Source: Nectonema munidae
Lineage: Eukaryota > Nematomorpha > Nectonematoida > Nectonematidae
Assembly (NCBI GenBank): GCA_030549495.1
Contig: JAUIRK010000136.1
Coordinates: 124,001-188,000, forward strand
DNA length: 64,000 nucleotides
Direction of reading: 5' to 3'
The notes beneath the pieces were generated by a model that worked only from the letters and a program-made list of their open reading frames with translations, made no database searches and was not told the DNA's origin. Within the stretch, counting starts at the first letter, position 1. Every line of letters begins with the position of its first letter. Below, piece by piece: positions 1 to 10,989 of the stretch. The translations under genes were made by a program, and so were the position numbers.

Positions 1-129
1 TCGGATTTGAATTTTTGTAAGTTATAGGAAACAGATATTATCACTTTGATTCCGCAACACTGCTGTCGACACAAAATATCCATGCATATTTATTCATACA
101 ACATTCTATGTTATTTTATGTAGACATAC

Positions 130-206
130 CAATTATTTACTTGAAGAAGCGTTAAATTGGCTTGCTGAGCTAATTGCCTCTTTTCTTCTTCACTTGGATA
201 CGGATG
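130..206 (-). CDS. PKNOX: PKNOX exon: TALE loop and homeodomain helix 2 to start of helix 3
   Basis: The acceptor TTTTTAG ends at 207 and the donor GTATGT begins at 129. The exon reads [15 protein letters not shown], then [15 protein letters not shown] with the acidic SEEEK is the three-amino-acid loop extension. LTLLQVNNW is the start of the recognition helix. The exon stops two bases into the Trp codon, so the FINARRR part lies on the next exon, beyond position 1. Confidence 0.92.
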
Positions 207-3200
207 CTAAAAATAAAATATTGGATATTAAGACAACGTTTGAGGAAACAGTGATAAGCCAAAATCGCACTTAATCAAATCTAGGAAATAAAATCGTCTC
301 CTTTAAATTACATGAAAATTCATTTAAAAACAAAAACGGACTATAAATTTTAGGAAATAATGCCTCAAAAGATGAACTCATTCGATCTCAGAAAACGCGG
401 ACGACATTAAGATAGATATTTAGTTCCTTTTGAGAAAATTGAATCAATGAAATATTAAATTTTAAAAGACTAAGGCAATTTGTTATTACATAAACTTGAA
501 GGCATCTGTGATCTATTGAATCAGATACATTCCATTTACTGGTTAAAACCTCGCCTAGATAACAATACTGATTGAGAGTTTGCATTTCTTCTCCATCTAC
601 AGATTTTTTTTCATCTTAAACCTTAGGATGTGAACAACTACGCCACTTAAAATCTTATACTTTATATTAAGCTAGGCTTGACAATTTTGATAAAATTATT
701 AGTATAAAAGTTTATTTATTCTAGGAAAGAATAAACACTATAGTGTCTTAGAAAGTCTTAGGCACATAAAATGGACACGCCAAAAAAATAAAGTTTATCA
801 TAGAGATTACTATAATGTGTTGAAAGAGCCATGTTTTTAAAATGTCCGTTGCTATCCTTGACAAAATTCCCCGTTTGTTCTTTTTAGAATCTGATGGAGA
901 ATTGTGATTACTGCTGGAAAAATTATTTGGCTGAAGGTTTTGTGGCTGAGATAAAGGAATGGCGACAATGTTTTGATTATTCGATGAGATAGAACTTCCT
1001 CCAGTAGGATTTTGTGTTAAAATAAACTGGGGAGTTGTTTGAAGCTAAAAAATCAATAATTAAAATTTTTAATAAATGAATAAAATATTGTATTATTAAA
1101 TAACTCTAAAATACATAAGGGCATTAAAATTTATAATTTTATGATTCCTCAAACTATTGAGTGAAGTAAGTATTTATATGTGTTTTACACGAATGAAGAA
1201 TAACGATAGGGCGTGAGTACGGTTGGTTAGGTACTGGGTTTCGATAACTCAAGGTCTTGGGTTCGATCCCGCATCAAGCCTACTTCTCATAGTTCGATAC
1301 AAGCGGCGCAATTGTGCCTTCTTGATGAAAACACCCCAGGAAAAAAAAGTTTACATGAATAAATGATTCACCGAAATGAATTGTTTTGACTTAATAACTT
1401 TTCCCATTCTCATGCGTGTTTTATCAGTCATCTTATATCTTTTGCATATTCAAAAATTAGTTTTCAATTAAAAAAGTTTAAATAAGTGTAAAAGTGATTA
1501 ATGAATATCTAAAATTAATTAAGTTAATCTTAACTCCATTTATGGCTATTTTCTAGCGTGACGAAACAATTTTTCCAAATATAATCCATAGCAAAATAAA
1601 AATTTTATTAATATTTCAGGTAGCTAGTTAGATACAAACTCATCTATATTTAAAATAATTATACGGTTTTTCTTTTTAAAAGATTTTTAGGGAGATTTTA
1701 TGTTGGTTATTCTGCAAATAAATTTTGGGTGAATTTATAACCATTTTCTAGAGTTAATTTCTAATACGTTTTAAGATAACTGTATAAATATGCATTAAAA
1801 AAGTATGTTTGGTATCAAGTGATTGAATGAAACATGGGTAAGGTTATCGAAGTAGAAGCATGGAATAAGATAAAAAAACTACACAAGTAATCAGTATGGA
1901 CATTCATCATACAATGGCTAATTCTGCACTAATCCAAACATCGACCCTACGTTTCCAAATTTTACACAATATAAGCCCATTTAGAAATTAGTTGAGTACT
2001 TGTCAACTATTATGCAAATTGAGGAAAAATATGAATAGTAAAAATGAACGGTAGAGTGAAAAGATCATATTTTTTACTTAAATGCTTTTAAACCTTTAAG
2101 ACCTACACACATAGGCGTGTTGCATGGAGGTAAACGCAAAATTGTTTATTCGTGTAGAATAAATAGATTGCCAAGATTTCCAATTTTTACTTGAGTATCT
2201 ATCTATATATGGCTCCCTCTTGATATGCACAGATACAAACTAGGGTTTCACCAATAAGTAAATTGGCCAATAATATCGATACATCGACCGAATACATAAT
2301 ATAACTGAAATATATTTACGAATTATATAATATAATATAATAGAAAATAGTTATTCAGATCTAAAACAATAGGTATCAAGTAGAATAAATACGCACCTAA
2401 TATATTTCTAAACGTCATTCAAAGAGTTTAGAATATGGACAACATTATAGATGGAAGGTTTTGGCAATAATACTTTAATTACATACGAGTTACGCCATAT
2501 TAAGAACAGCATATTTTAAGTGGTATCTTATATGAAGACGTTTGTGATTATGGAATTAATTCTAATAAATCAATTTTATTTTCAAATTTAGTTTAAATTT
2601 ATTTCCAAAATAAGGAAAGGCCCTTCTTTCTATGTTGTCGATGGGTCTTGTACTAAAAATATATTAAATGGCATCTGTTCTAAATGAAATTCTCTTGTAA
2701 TACTCACAAACTTCATAGGAGGGGATAAAATAATAAATAATGTAGTGTGACACCATTAGAGAAGTGTGTTATACATCAAATTACTACTAACAATATTAGA
2801 ATAAGATTGGCCAATAAGCAAGCCGATATATTGGTCAAAATGACCTGAATATCGGTAGTGGCGGATAACGATAAGTTGGTATATATTGCTTGTATTATTA
2901 AAAGTAAATTTGAAAAATGACAACAAAAAGATAAACTTGAATTGGTTGTGCTATTATTCCTTGAGGAGTTTGAACAATCTGATAAACAGTTTGTGACTGA
3001 GATTGCTGAATAAATTGATTTTGATTGAAGAGTGGAGTAATAGAAACTCCTTGGTTTTGTTGTTGAACTAGAACCTAAAATGAAAAGAGAGATTACAGTT
3101 ATCAACTCAATTTTCTTTCTAATTATTTGATAAAAGAAAACAGAAACAATCAATTATAAATGATTTCTTGAACACAAACAGTAATATGGGTCAGATTTAG

Positions 3201-6200
3201 GACTAGGGTTGGAGATATAAAAGTGGCGATGACTATAAAAAACAAAAGGCAAAAGTTAAAGATCAAAATGTAAGACACACTCTCAAAAATGACATGTTTA
3301 GAAATAATAGACGTATTTTTGTTAACTTTGGATATTTAGCGTAAAATATCCAGCTATAGAAGAACCTTTTTCCTAAAAAAATTAGTTATAAAATCACCCT
3401 GCCTCTTATAATCATATATAAAGGTAAAAAATTTAGTTGTTTCTCATTTCATTGTTTTTAGTGACATTATTGAAATGCCTATGTTTGTGTTTTATTTATT
3501 TATTTTAAAAATAGGGAGTGCTTTATAAATACAAAAAGTTCTCTTCCTTGAATTTTCGCATAAAAAAGACAGAGCATCTGATAGATAGTTCATGAATTTT
3601 AGTTCAGAATAGTCAGCATCCGATAGAGTTCATGGAAATTCCTTTGCGAAAGAATCGCCTTACGAAAAAAGATCATCGTAAAACAACTAATGAGAAATAA
3701 TACCATACTCTTTGCATTTAACGATTGTGTTTATCTGAAGGAGATGCGAGTGGTAAAAAATTGATACTGATCGAAATTGTTTTGAATATTTTACTTATTT
3801 CCTTATTTACTACATTTTTCAATTTTTATTTCAGCCTTCTCAGCGACATTTCCTTTTCACTAGTTTAAATGCTTTATGAAAATCAGACTACAGAGTGTAT
3901 CTCACGCATATTTTACATTTACATGACATCATATCAACTGCTTTTTTAATTTAGAGTTTGGGTGCTAAATTAAATACATGTATACAAAACGTCAGCAATT
4001 ATATGTATAAGGTAAGCGATATTGTACTTAAGAATGTCAATATCTTGCCAATTTCATATTTTAGACTTAGATAAAAGACGGGGTTTTCTTTGCGAATTTT
4101 TCTGCCCATCGTATTAAATCTGGGTATTCAGGGTAAGCCTAAGACATATATAAAGAAAATACTGTTTGATTTTGATTTTGAAGTGAAAGAGCTTGGGCGG
4201 AGTCAGCACCAGATGACGTAGAAGAAGGAATGTTATCCACCAGTTGGTTCGAACTTTGCTGAGGAGTGATGACTGGGTAGCAAGGCTGCGAATTAACAAC
4301 GCCAGACGAACTTTGATCGAAAGGCACTGCTGTCAAATTGGGCGAGAGAAAGGTTGTAGAAGGAGATGGAAGTAGGTTACTCGATTTTTCTTCGCAATGC
4401 TCCGAAAGAAGATCTTCCGAAACGATGCGACTTCTGATGGAGTTGATGTAGCGCGTGTTGAAAATCTTGCAAAGTTCTTGCACTTTTTTCAGCTCAACCA
4501 AATGAATTCGCAATTCTTGCAAACACTTAATCATCTAAAATGAAGAGATATCTTTTTGTATATATCAGGAATCGGATGGCATACAGCAAGTCAATAAGAA
4601 CCTTAGTTTTACATTATAAAGAGATGCATCATATTTAGTTTGCAAAACCGTAAAATTTGAGTTATCTACAGTCAAACCTGTTTAAGACAGTCACCCTTGG
4701 GACCAGTCAAAAGCGGTTGTTTTACGCAGGAGGCGGTTTTATCAAGGTTCACCTTCAGTATCTGAAAAATTTATCATAGAAAATTGAATTAACACAATTT
4801 CGAAAAAATTTATCAATAAAAACATTTACTAGAATATAACAGGAAAAACATTTAATTCATTATGTATAAAAAAATTACTTTCTTTTAAAAAAGTTCGTGA
4901 TGGTTGTTTGCTTTGTATATTTTTTTCATTTTTATGTTAATGGTAATATCTTGCATGTCGAAACAATGTTTTAGCATGTCATTGTTTCCTGTTTGCAAAG
5001 CAAATTGCTTACATATTTATATGCAGTCTTGGACTTGAGTTAAAGAGCTTGAACGATTCTTCAACTGGCTCTTTACCATCATCATCATCAATATCATCAT
5101 CACCATCTGAGTTCTTTTCGTTATCATGAAGAATATCTGAAGCGGAGCGATCCCAGTCAATTTGAGGTAGGAAGGTCATTATCAATGTGATGAAGAATGT
5201 TGAATTGTAATCCAAATAATTTTTTGGAAAGACATAAAACTGATGAAGAAACATCATTGGTTTCTTCGAAAACATCAACGTCAATCTCCGCGCTTTCCAT
5301 ATCTGATGTGTTTACACATTCGTGAAAACCTCTGCAGTAAATCCAGCTCGAGCAAAACACTTATGAATAATGGAAGATGTCACTTCATTCCAAGCTTTAT
5401 GGACCCAGTTGATGGCATCCAAAAGACAGATTTTTCGGAGAATTTCCAAACCAGTGATGAACTCATCTTTCGCAATGTTGTCACAAACAAACTTTAGCTG
5501 CCTGTCTATGTATTTTAGCTTCATGGCCTGCATGATGCCTTGATCCATTGGCTGAATAACTGATATTGTGTTTGGTGGCAGAAAAACTAATTTAACGCTA
5601 GTAGGTGTCACATGAGGGTGCGCAGGAGAATTGTCCAACAATAACAAGACTTCTCGCTTTTGATTTTTCATTTGACAATCAAACCTTTTTACCCAAAAAG
5701 ATTTCACCTGTCATCCACGACTTTTTGTTTGACTTATATTTAACAGGAAGTGAATGTTTATCAATGTTTTTAAAACAACGAGGATTTTCCGATCACAAGT
5801 AAAGGAAATTTCTCTCCAGTCATTGAAGCACATAAAGCAACGGTAATGCGGTCTTTGGACTGTTTACCGCCATGTGTGTTATGCCCTTTAACATGAAATG
5901 ATTTGTTTGGCTGATTGTTTCTGTAGAACAAGCCGGTTTCATCCATGTTAAAAATGTTTTTTGCCTCATATCCAGCACAAATGGTAGAAAGTTTTTGTTT
6001 CCAATTACAAACAACACTTTTATCTACATCACCACTTTCCCCAGACACAGATCCAAACACAATATTATGACGCTTTACAAACTGACTTGTACTCGTCTAG
6101 TTGTAGAGTCTTGAAACCACTTGCAACTTAGTTCATTAACTTTTTCATTTCCTGTTTTTCGCATTTTACGTTTACGATCGTTTGGAGCATTGTTTTGAAA

Positions 6201-9200
6201 ATCATACAAAATTTCGGCTTTTCGCTTCATAATATTTTGAACTTGATCTTTGCTGACGTTGAATGCGCCAGCCACTTTACGCGAACTTTCAATTTTTTCG
6301 TACATTTCAATTTACCTTAACTTTATCTACAAGGGACAGAGTTTTTTTTTATTTCCTTTAGACATTTTGATAGAAAACAATTATTATGTGTTAGCTCTAA
6401 ATAAAGCAAAAATATGTGATGAAGAAACTTTCATTCTAAGTAAAACAGTTGCCACGTAAATACGTATACATCATTAATTACAATTATCAATGCTGCATGA
6501 ATGACATAAGGCATATGCGTGTAAGTCGTATACATGAAATCTTATTTTATCTACTACTCTACATAACTTGATACACATCGAAGATTACCGTTCTTTGTTC
6601 CTTTTGAGGACCAACATTTTGAAGAGGAGATTCGTCTGTCTTCTTTTTCAATGGAATTTTATATATTCAAAGCAGGCGATTTTCATTTCTTGGGTCACTG
6701 GTGACCCACTGGTCCTCAGAGGGTTAAAAGTGATCAAGATGTACGCGTGCCAGTCATATTCACATGATAAATTACATTTCAAGTTTAGTTGTAATTCACG
6801 TAACATCATTAGAAAATTACTTTTTGTCATCTCAATAGTCAACAGATGCAAGATTTCATTTTCTAGTAATGTAGATAATAAATAAGGAAGGCTAACAAAA
6901 TAATATACTACTCTAGTATGGTGCGTGGCGTTCTTGTGCAAGTTTTTATTAAGATTTGGACTGCAATGTAGTGGCGCCTGGCGCCGTTACAGAGGTGGTG
7001 GTCTTTTACAGGGTATTTTTAATGTAAATTTGATCGGGACTGTAAGAAAATGGCGCTCTTAAAGAAGTGGCGGTCTTATAGAGGTGGCGTTGAGAGCAGA
7101 TTTGACTGTATTTATATACATACGCAACATGCAACAACAAAATAAAAATATGAGCAAAATATAAATTTGGGTGCACATGCTTGAAATTTTAATGAATTCC
7201 ACTCAAAAATATTCGCTCAATCTGTTTTTTTCTAGGCAAATTTTTTAATAAAAGGGTGGCATTTAAAACTTTAAACATTTAAAGGCACACTGGCGAATCC
7301 AGAGAGGGGGCACCTAGGACTAGACCCCTCCCCTATGAAGAATGGCTAAATCTAGCAAATGCATAATCTAAATTTCTGAATCCGGCACAGTAAATGCAGT
7401 AGTATGGTAATGAGCAAAATTTAAAATAAGCAAAATAAAATTTTAAAAGAAATGATAGGGTTTTCTAAATTTTTAAAGTTAAATTTCAAAATAATTTTTA
7501 AAGTAAATTTATTTAAATGCGTGTACGAAAATGAAATCTTGAAAAAATATTTCTAATTATAAAATAAAATTTTTGTTTTAAAAATAATTATGTGATCAAA
7601 ATTGATTACACTTAAAATGATAAATATAATTTCGAAGTAAAATATTCTTCAAGAATTAAAATATTAACTAAACAGAGAAAAACAATGCAAACCAAGAGAA
7701 ATAAAAAAAAACAGATATTTTTTATGGGAAATACTTTGACACAATAAAATTATTGTGTAGTAGGATATCTATAATTTTTCAATGAAGATTTAATGTATTA
7801 TTGATAGTAAATTACACTAGATTGTAATTTTATCTTTGAGGGGTCCATAAATAATCTTGGAGGATCGCATAAAACCAGCGGGGTATAGTTTGCCGACGAC
7901 CATCCCTGTTATAAAATAGAATCAAAATACCAATTCATCCAATATTGGGTCATCAGTAAAGATGGAAGTATGACTGGAGTTTTCTAAAAAGGTGGCAATT
8001 GATTCAGGATCTATGTTGTAGGCATCTTCATCCGCCAAATCAGAGTAACGAGTTGCGTATTCACACTTTTCAAAAAGATTGACGAGAACGTGAAATAAAG
8101 GATGCCTACAAAATGAAATACAAGTAAACTAGACAATAAAATTAACTCATAAGATATGCATTCTTTTAAATTTTGGTTAGAAAGTCAAAAAAGAGTGATG
8201 ATACTACAAGAGAAAGTATACCTTCTAGATATGGTACGGGATGGTAAGTTATATGACGCAGTGTTTAGCAATTATTGCATTAATGGGAGTAACGTAAAGT
8301 AAATAAAGAAGGAGGCTGAAATCAGAAAGTCCGTCTTTATCAGCTTCTGCAGAAGTGCGGAGACGGTGCCCACAGTGTATGACAAAGCCATTGCGGGGAT
8401 GGAATTAGCATTATCCATTTGGATTGCAGAAGAAAGAATATTCCTCTAGATAACATTAATCTTATCTGAAGAGAAAGAAGCTGGGTCACCATACTCTGTT
8501 TCGAAGAGCTTCCAAGGGCTGGTTCAATCGGTTCCAGAGTGTCAAACTGAGGGGCGGGGAGGATCAGCAGATACTGAGGGAGCTGCAAAGTACTCGGGGA
8601 CGTGGGAAAAGAAGGCAATTATCATTCCGAACAAGTTTTTAATATGGACAAGACTGGTCTTTATTGGAAGTAGATGCCTTCTCGTACATTTATCACCAAG
8701 AACAAAGCGCGTGCTACTGGGTTTAGAGCATAAAAAAATCGAGTCACTCTCATTTTAGGTAATAATGCAGCTGGTTACATGATGAAGCCATGTTTCATCA
8801 ACAGAAGTTATAACCCAAGAGCCCTTGAAAACAAGAAAAAAGAATATGCGTCTGTGTTCTGGATATACAGCAAGAAGGAATGGATAACCAAGACTGGTTT
8901 CTGTAGAATTTTGTCCCCCAACCAAGAAGTATCTTAATAACTTAAAAATGGAGCTTAATGAACTAGTGAACACACTACAGATCTTAACTAGGAAGGAGTG
9001 CGGCTTGAGTTTCGGCCTCGAAACACCACTTCTCTCATCCAGCTGTTGAACCAAGGTGTCATCCGCGCCTTCAAGGCTTTATATCTCTAATTCCATTCAA
9101 CACCTTGTCAGAGAGATGTATGTTGACAACCACTTCGACCTGATAAAGTATTGGAAAAAGTTCACAATTGCCACTACATAACCCATTGTTTGGGAGTCTT

Positions 9201-10989
9201 TTGAAGCGATGAAAAAACAGACATTGATTGCAGCTTGGAAAAATCTAAAACCAGGCAATGAGAATGACATTGAATACATCTCTCCAGAAGAAATTCAGAG
9301 CTGCGCCATTAATAAGGCTGTTATGTTAGATAAAAAAAGATATCTCGGCGAAGAAGGTTTTGATGACTGCAACAAGTAGGATATGAGTATACTTATGGAA
9401 TTGGCAAGTGAAGCCCTTATAGACAAAGACTTAGAGGAGCTGACTAAATCTAGCAGTGGAGACTAACAAGATAAAAATGAACCCGAGAATGAAGGTCTTT
9501 TTCTCTAAGGCTAGAGCTGATGATCCGTAGTCTGAAGGAGATCAATAAGATGAGCATTGCGCGGGACACTTATAAGGAGCGTTCTGATTCCTGCAACAAA
9601 CATTACAACGATATTTTCCACAAAGAAACAGCAATCGCAACTCCGTCACCGTTTTTTGCAGCCTGTGAAAAAGATCATTGATTCACCTCTTGAGGACGCT
9701 GAAAAAGATAAGCCAGTCGCCTCAAAAAAGATTTAACTGATACCCGGTATTCGGTAAGTAGAGTATCCTTATCATTTTTATTAAGTGAACTGTATTTGTA
9801 AAAATAAAATTTATTTTATGTAATACTGCAATTCAAATCCTTAGCTACGGATGATTTTGTGTTTAGCGTAAAGTAAATTGATCATATGTAAGAAAAAGTC
9901 ACATACATGGGTTTTATTTTTCTTGTATTGAGCATAATTTTCAGCGCCTACCTTAAGTGATACAATCTGAATTTCTCAAAACCGAAGTTGCTTGAGACAC
10001 ACAAATTCATCCGATCTGAACAATAATTCGGTTTTCATAAGCCAGGCTCAATAAGAGTTAAGTCAAAATTTGCTTATTTTTGATAGTATTCAAACAAGAT
10101 TTTGCTCTTCCCAGATTTTGGTATAGACAAGTTTGGGGGTAAATTTTTTAAAATTTTAAAAAATTCTAAAAAGGTTTTTAAAATTAATTTGAGGGGGGTA
10201 TAAATTTTTTAAAAATAAAAAAAAAAGCTTTAATTTTTTTTAAAAAAGTTTTTTTTTTTGGGGGATTTTTTTTTTTTGTTGGGGGGTTTTTTCCCCCCTT
10301 AAATACCTCGGGGGGGGTTGGTTTTTTTTTTCTTCCCCCTAAAAAAAAATATAAAAGGAGAATATTAAAAAAATTTTTCAAAAAAAAAATTCCCCCCCCA
10401 CAAAAAAAAAAAAATAAAATTTTTTTTAAAAAAAAGTAAAAAAAAAAAATTTTTTTAAAAAAGAGCACACCATTTTTTTTTATAATATTTTTTTTTTTAT
10501 AAAAAAAAAAAAAAATTTTGTGTGGAGTAATATGAAAGATACTTTGAAAGTAAAGGAGTTTTTATACTAAAAAAGATATCATCACTCATATTTGGAGTTA
10601 CAGTTTCATAAACTATAAGATTAGTGAATAAAACCGGATTCTACTAAATCGCCAGAGATTCCGTTTTAAGCGACGGTAAAACCGGGACAATCCTGACAAA
10701 CCGCCACACCTGCAAACCCTAGACACACTAAAATACTTTTTACGGATTCTTTCAAGCACAAATACTTATTTAATGGAGACACTCTATGTATAATTTTTCA
10801 AAATATAAGAATGAATAAAAAGAAGGCATAACATAGATGTAAAAATATATACGAGTAGATAGCTTGCTTTTGTTTATTAAAATCAGTTTCACTAATCGCC
10901 TCTTGCTGACCAAAATTTTGGGAAGTAACGAGAGAAGAGATAACATTGTCATCACTATTCTGAAATTGGGATAAAATTCCACAATTGTT
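130..10989 (-). CDS. PKNOX: PREP/PKNOX-type TALE homeobox transcription factor, split gene, partial at 3' end
   Basis: Six exons on the minus strand (10853-10989, 7931-8105, 4163-4534, 2937-3074, 811-1044, 130-206) join in frame with GT/AG borders and code for about 378 residues. In order they give an N-terminal leader ending KQAIYS, then [15 protein letters not shown] (first MEIS/PKNOX block), [18 protein letters not shown] (second block), a Gln/Asn/Ser-rich linker, and a homeodomain running [34 protein letters not shown]. The three-residue loop extension with HPYP is the TALE hallmark. The order and the residues after the second block resemble vertebrate PKNOX1 more than MEIS/Homothorax. 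PREP proteins bind DNA with PBX/Extradenticle partners in the nucleus. The recognition-helix exon (after NNW) lies beyond the left edge. The true start codon is not found. Helix 1 reads [13 protein letters not shown], which diverges from the usual LPKHATNVMRSW. The introns carry many transposons. Confidence 0.9.
207..810 (-). other. PKNOX intron, no repeat recognised
   Basis: AT-rich intron between the two homeodomain exons. Both splice borders fit GT/AG. I see no coding segment or clear mobile element here. Confidence 0.7.
811..1044 (-). CDS. PKNOX: PKNOX exon: linker and homeodomain helix 1
   Basis: The exon has 78 codons, phase 0 at both ends, acceptor TTTTAG, donor GTAATC. The first two thirds are a Gln/Asn/Ser linker. 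The end reads [28 protein letters not shown], written here in parts as [11 protein letters not shown] and then [22 protein letters not shown]1 has SSKNKRGVLPKHATN followed by VMRSWLFQHIG, so the basic arm and first helix are in place. The PKHAT motif is altered to SRIAT, which is unusual for this family. Confidence 0.9.
1208..1340 (+). repeat. tRNA-derived SINE, copy 1 (in PKNOX intron)
   Basis: The head has a tRNA-like pol III promoter: a box A-like stretch around GTGAGTACGGTTGGTTAG and a perfect box B, GGTTCGATCCC, at 1260-1270. A tail GCGCAATTGTGCCTTCT plus ATGAAAACACCCC follows. The same head and tail recur at 27880-28012 (minus) and 42043-42161 (plus), so it is a dispersed repeat and not a tRNA gene. 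There is no aminoacyl stem pairing. Target-site duplications are not clear at this copy. Confidence 0.85.
1345..2936 (-). other. PKNOX intron remainder with weak inverted motif
   Basis: AT-rich intron. Two stretches about 560 bases apart (2250-2290 and 2805-2870) share the words CCAATAAG and GGCCAATA and may be ends of an old non-coding repeat. Nothing else can be supported. The next intron (3075-4162) likewise shows only AT-rich sequence. Confidence 0.4.
2937..3074 (-). CDS. PKNOX: PKNOX exon: glutamine-rich linker
   Basis: The exon has 46 codons, phase 0 at both ends, with acceptor CATTTTAG and donor GTTTAT. It reads [14 protein letters not shown], then a run rich in Q and N, then [16 protein letters not shown]. 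The PKNOX1 linker also has TPQG-containing Gln-rich sequence between the MEIS domain and homeodomain. The composition alone would not identify it. Its place and phase in the exon series do. Confidence 0.8.
4163..4534 (-). CDS. PKNOX: PKNOX exon: second MEIS/PKNOX block and start of linker
   Basis: The acceptor CATTTTAG ends at 4535 and the donor GTATTT begins at 4162. The exon is 124 codons, phase 0 at both ends. It starts [17 protein letters not shown], then [13 protein letters not shown], and matches the second conserved block of PREP proteins (LRIHLLELEKVNELCKDF). The methionine at its start is an internal residue, not the translation start. The remainder is a Ser/Pro/Gln-rich linker ending LSLQNQNQT. 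Confidence 0.9.
5009..6365 (-). pseudogene. Tigger-type transposase (DDE_1/CENP-B fold), broken
   Basis: Read on the minus strand from about 6365: MSKGNKKKL, then a CENP-B-type helix-turn-helix ([20 protein letters not shown]), then [13 protein letters not shown] holding the first catalytic Asp. The second Asp region follows as [12 protein letters not shown], then [18 protein letters not shown], and an acidic C-tail ([14 protein letters not shown]). This is the usual order in Tigger/jerky transposases. The pieces lie in more than one frame with a few stop codons, so the gene is inactive. The nearest relatives are probably TIGD4/6-like elements, by motif memory. Confidence 0.88.
6600..6723 (+). 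repeat. Short TTAA-type MITE (copy of the 12198-12319 repeat)
   Basis: The left end CCTTTTGAGGACCA and right end TGGTCCTCAGAGGG are inverted. TTAA follows on the right (6724-6727). The left TTAA is eroded. The body is nearly the same as the repeat at 12198-12319 (shared CAATGGAATTTTATATATTC). It is nested in the Tigger element. Confidence 0.8.
7109..7930. other. PKNOX intron remainder
   Basis: AT-rich intron. The stretch near 7271-7330 (ACTGGCGAATCC, then GGGGGCACC and CCCCTCCCC) and the stretch near 7850-7900 look like worn MITE ends, but no paired ends could be fixed. Confidence 0.35.
7931..8105 (-). CDS. PKNOX: PKNOX exon: first MEIS/PKNOX N-terminal block
   Basis: The acceptor ends TTTTGTAG at 8106 and the donor GTATTT begins at 7930. 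The frame reads [15 protein letters not shown] near its start and ends [11 protein letters not shown]. This corresponds to PKNOX1 HPLFPLLALLFEKCE and the acidic segment ending FCEDPETDNL. This domain is the PBX-contacting half of the MEIS/PREP N-terminus. The exon ends in phase 0 and joins directly to MIKCLQ of the next exon, the position where PKNOX1 reads NLMVKAIQ. Confidence 0.9.
8290..9745 (+). pseudogene. Tigger-type transposase remnant in PKNOX intron, strongly decayed
   Basis: On the plus strand, pieces in shifting frames read [11 protein letters not shown] (first Asp region, about 8640), then [15 protein letters not shown] and [17 protein letters not shown]. Later come [10 protein letters not shown] and [16 protein letters not shown] (about 9230-9270) and an acidic/Glu-rich C-terminal part. 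This is the order of TIGD1-like transposases. It differs from the 4669-7108 element and is in the opposite orientation. Many stops and frame changes are present. Terminal repeats were not located. Confidence 0.82.
10130..10525. repeat. Island of homopolymer runs in PKNOX intron
   Basis: For nearly 400 bases the sequence is almost only runs of T, A, G or C, commonly 5-14 long, with few mixed words. It is unlike the AT-rich intron on either side. It is not a simple short-period microsatellite. It may be a real low-complexity tract or a badly resolved consensus. Confidence 0.8.
10853..10989 (-). CDS. PKNOX: PKNOX exon: acidic/polar leader up to KQAIYS
   Basis: The acceptor is a TTTTAG tract just above 10989 and the donor GTATAT begins at 10852. 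The exon reads [15 protein letters not shown] and so on, then [11 protein letters not shown]. It ends two bases into the serine codon, which is completed by the G that opens the next exon (intron phase 2). KQAIY directly before HPLF is the same junction seen in PKNOX1 (DKQAIYRHPLF). The exon starts in phase 0, so at least one more 5' exon with the start codon must exist upstream. Confidence 0.85.

Larger units (their letters stand above)
4669..7108 (-). mobile_element. Tigger/pogo-type DNA transposon in PKNOX intron
   Basis: The left end CAGTCAAACCTG (4669-4680) and the right end CAGATTTGACTG (7097-7108) are inverted matches, each flanked by TA (4667-4668 and 7109-7110). TA is the pogo/Tigger target duplication. 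Subterminal GGCGGT words recur near both ends. The element is about 2.44 kb and lies antisense-neutral inside an intron, with its transposase reading on the same strand as the host gene. A smaller TTAA-type MITE sits inside its right half (6600-6723). Confidence 0.88.

Noticed and set aside
1208-1340. Possible tRNA gene
   Set aside because: Box B is perfect, but there is no acceptor stem pairing and two other copies with the same non-tRNA tail exist, so it is a SINE.
10184-10468. 94-residue frame rich in F and K
   Set aside because: It results from homopolymer runs only; no protein-like composition.
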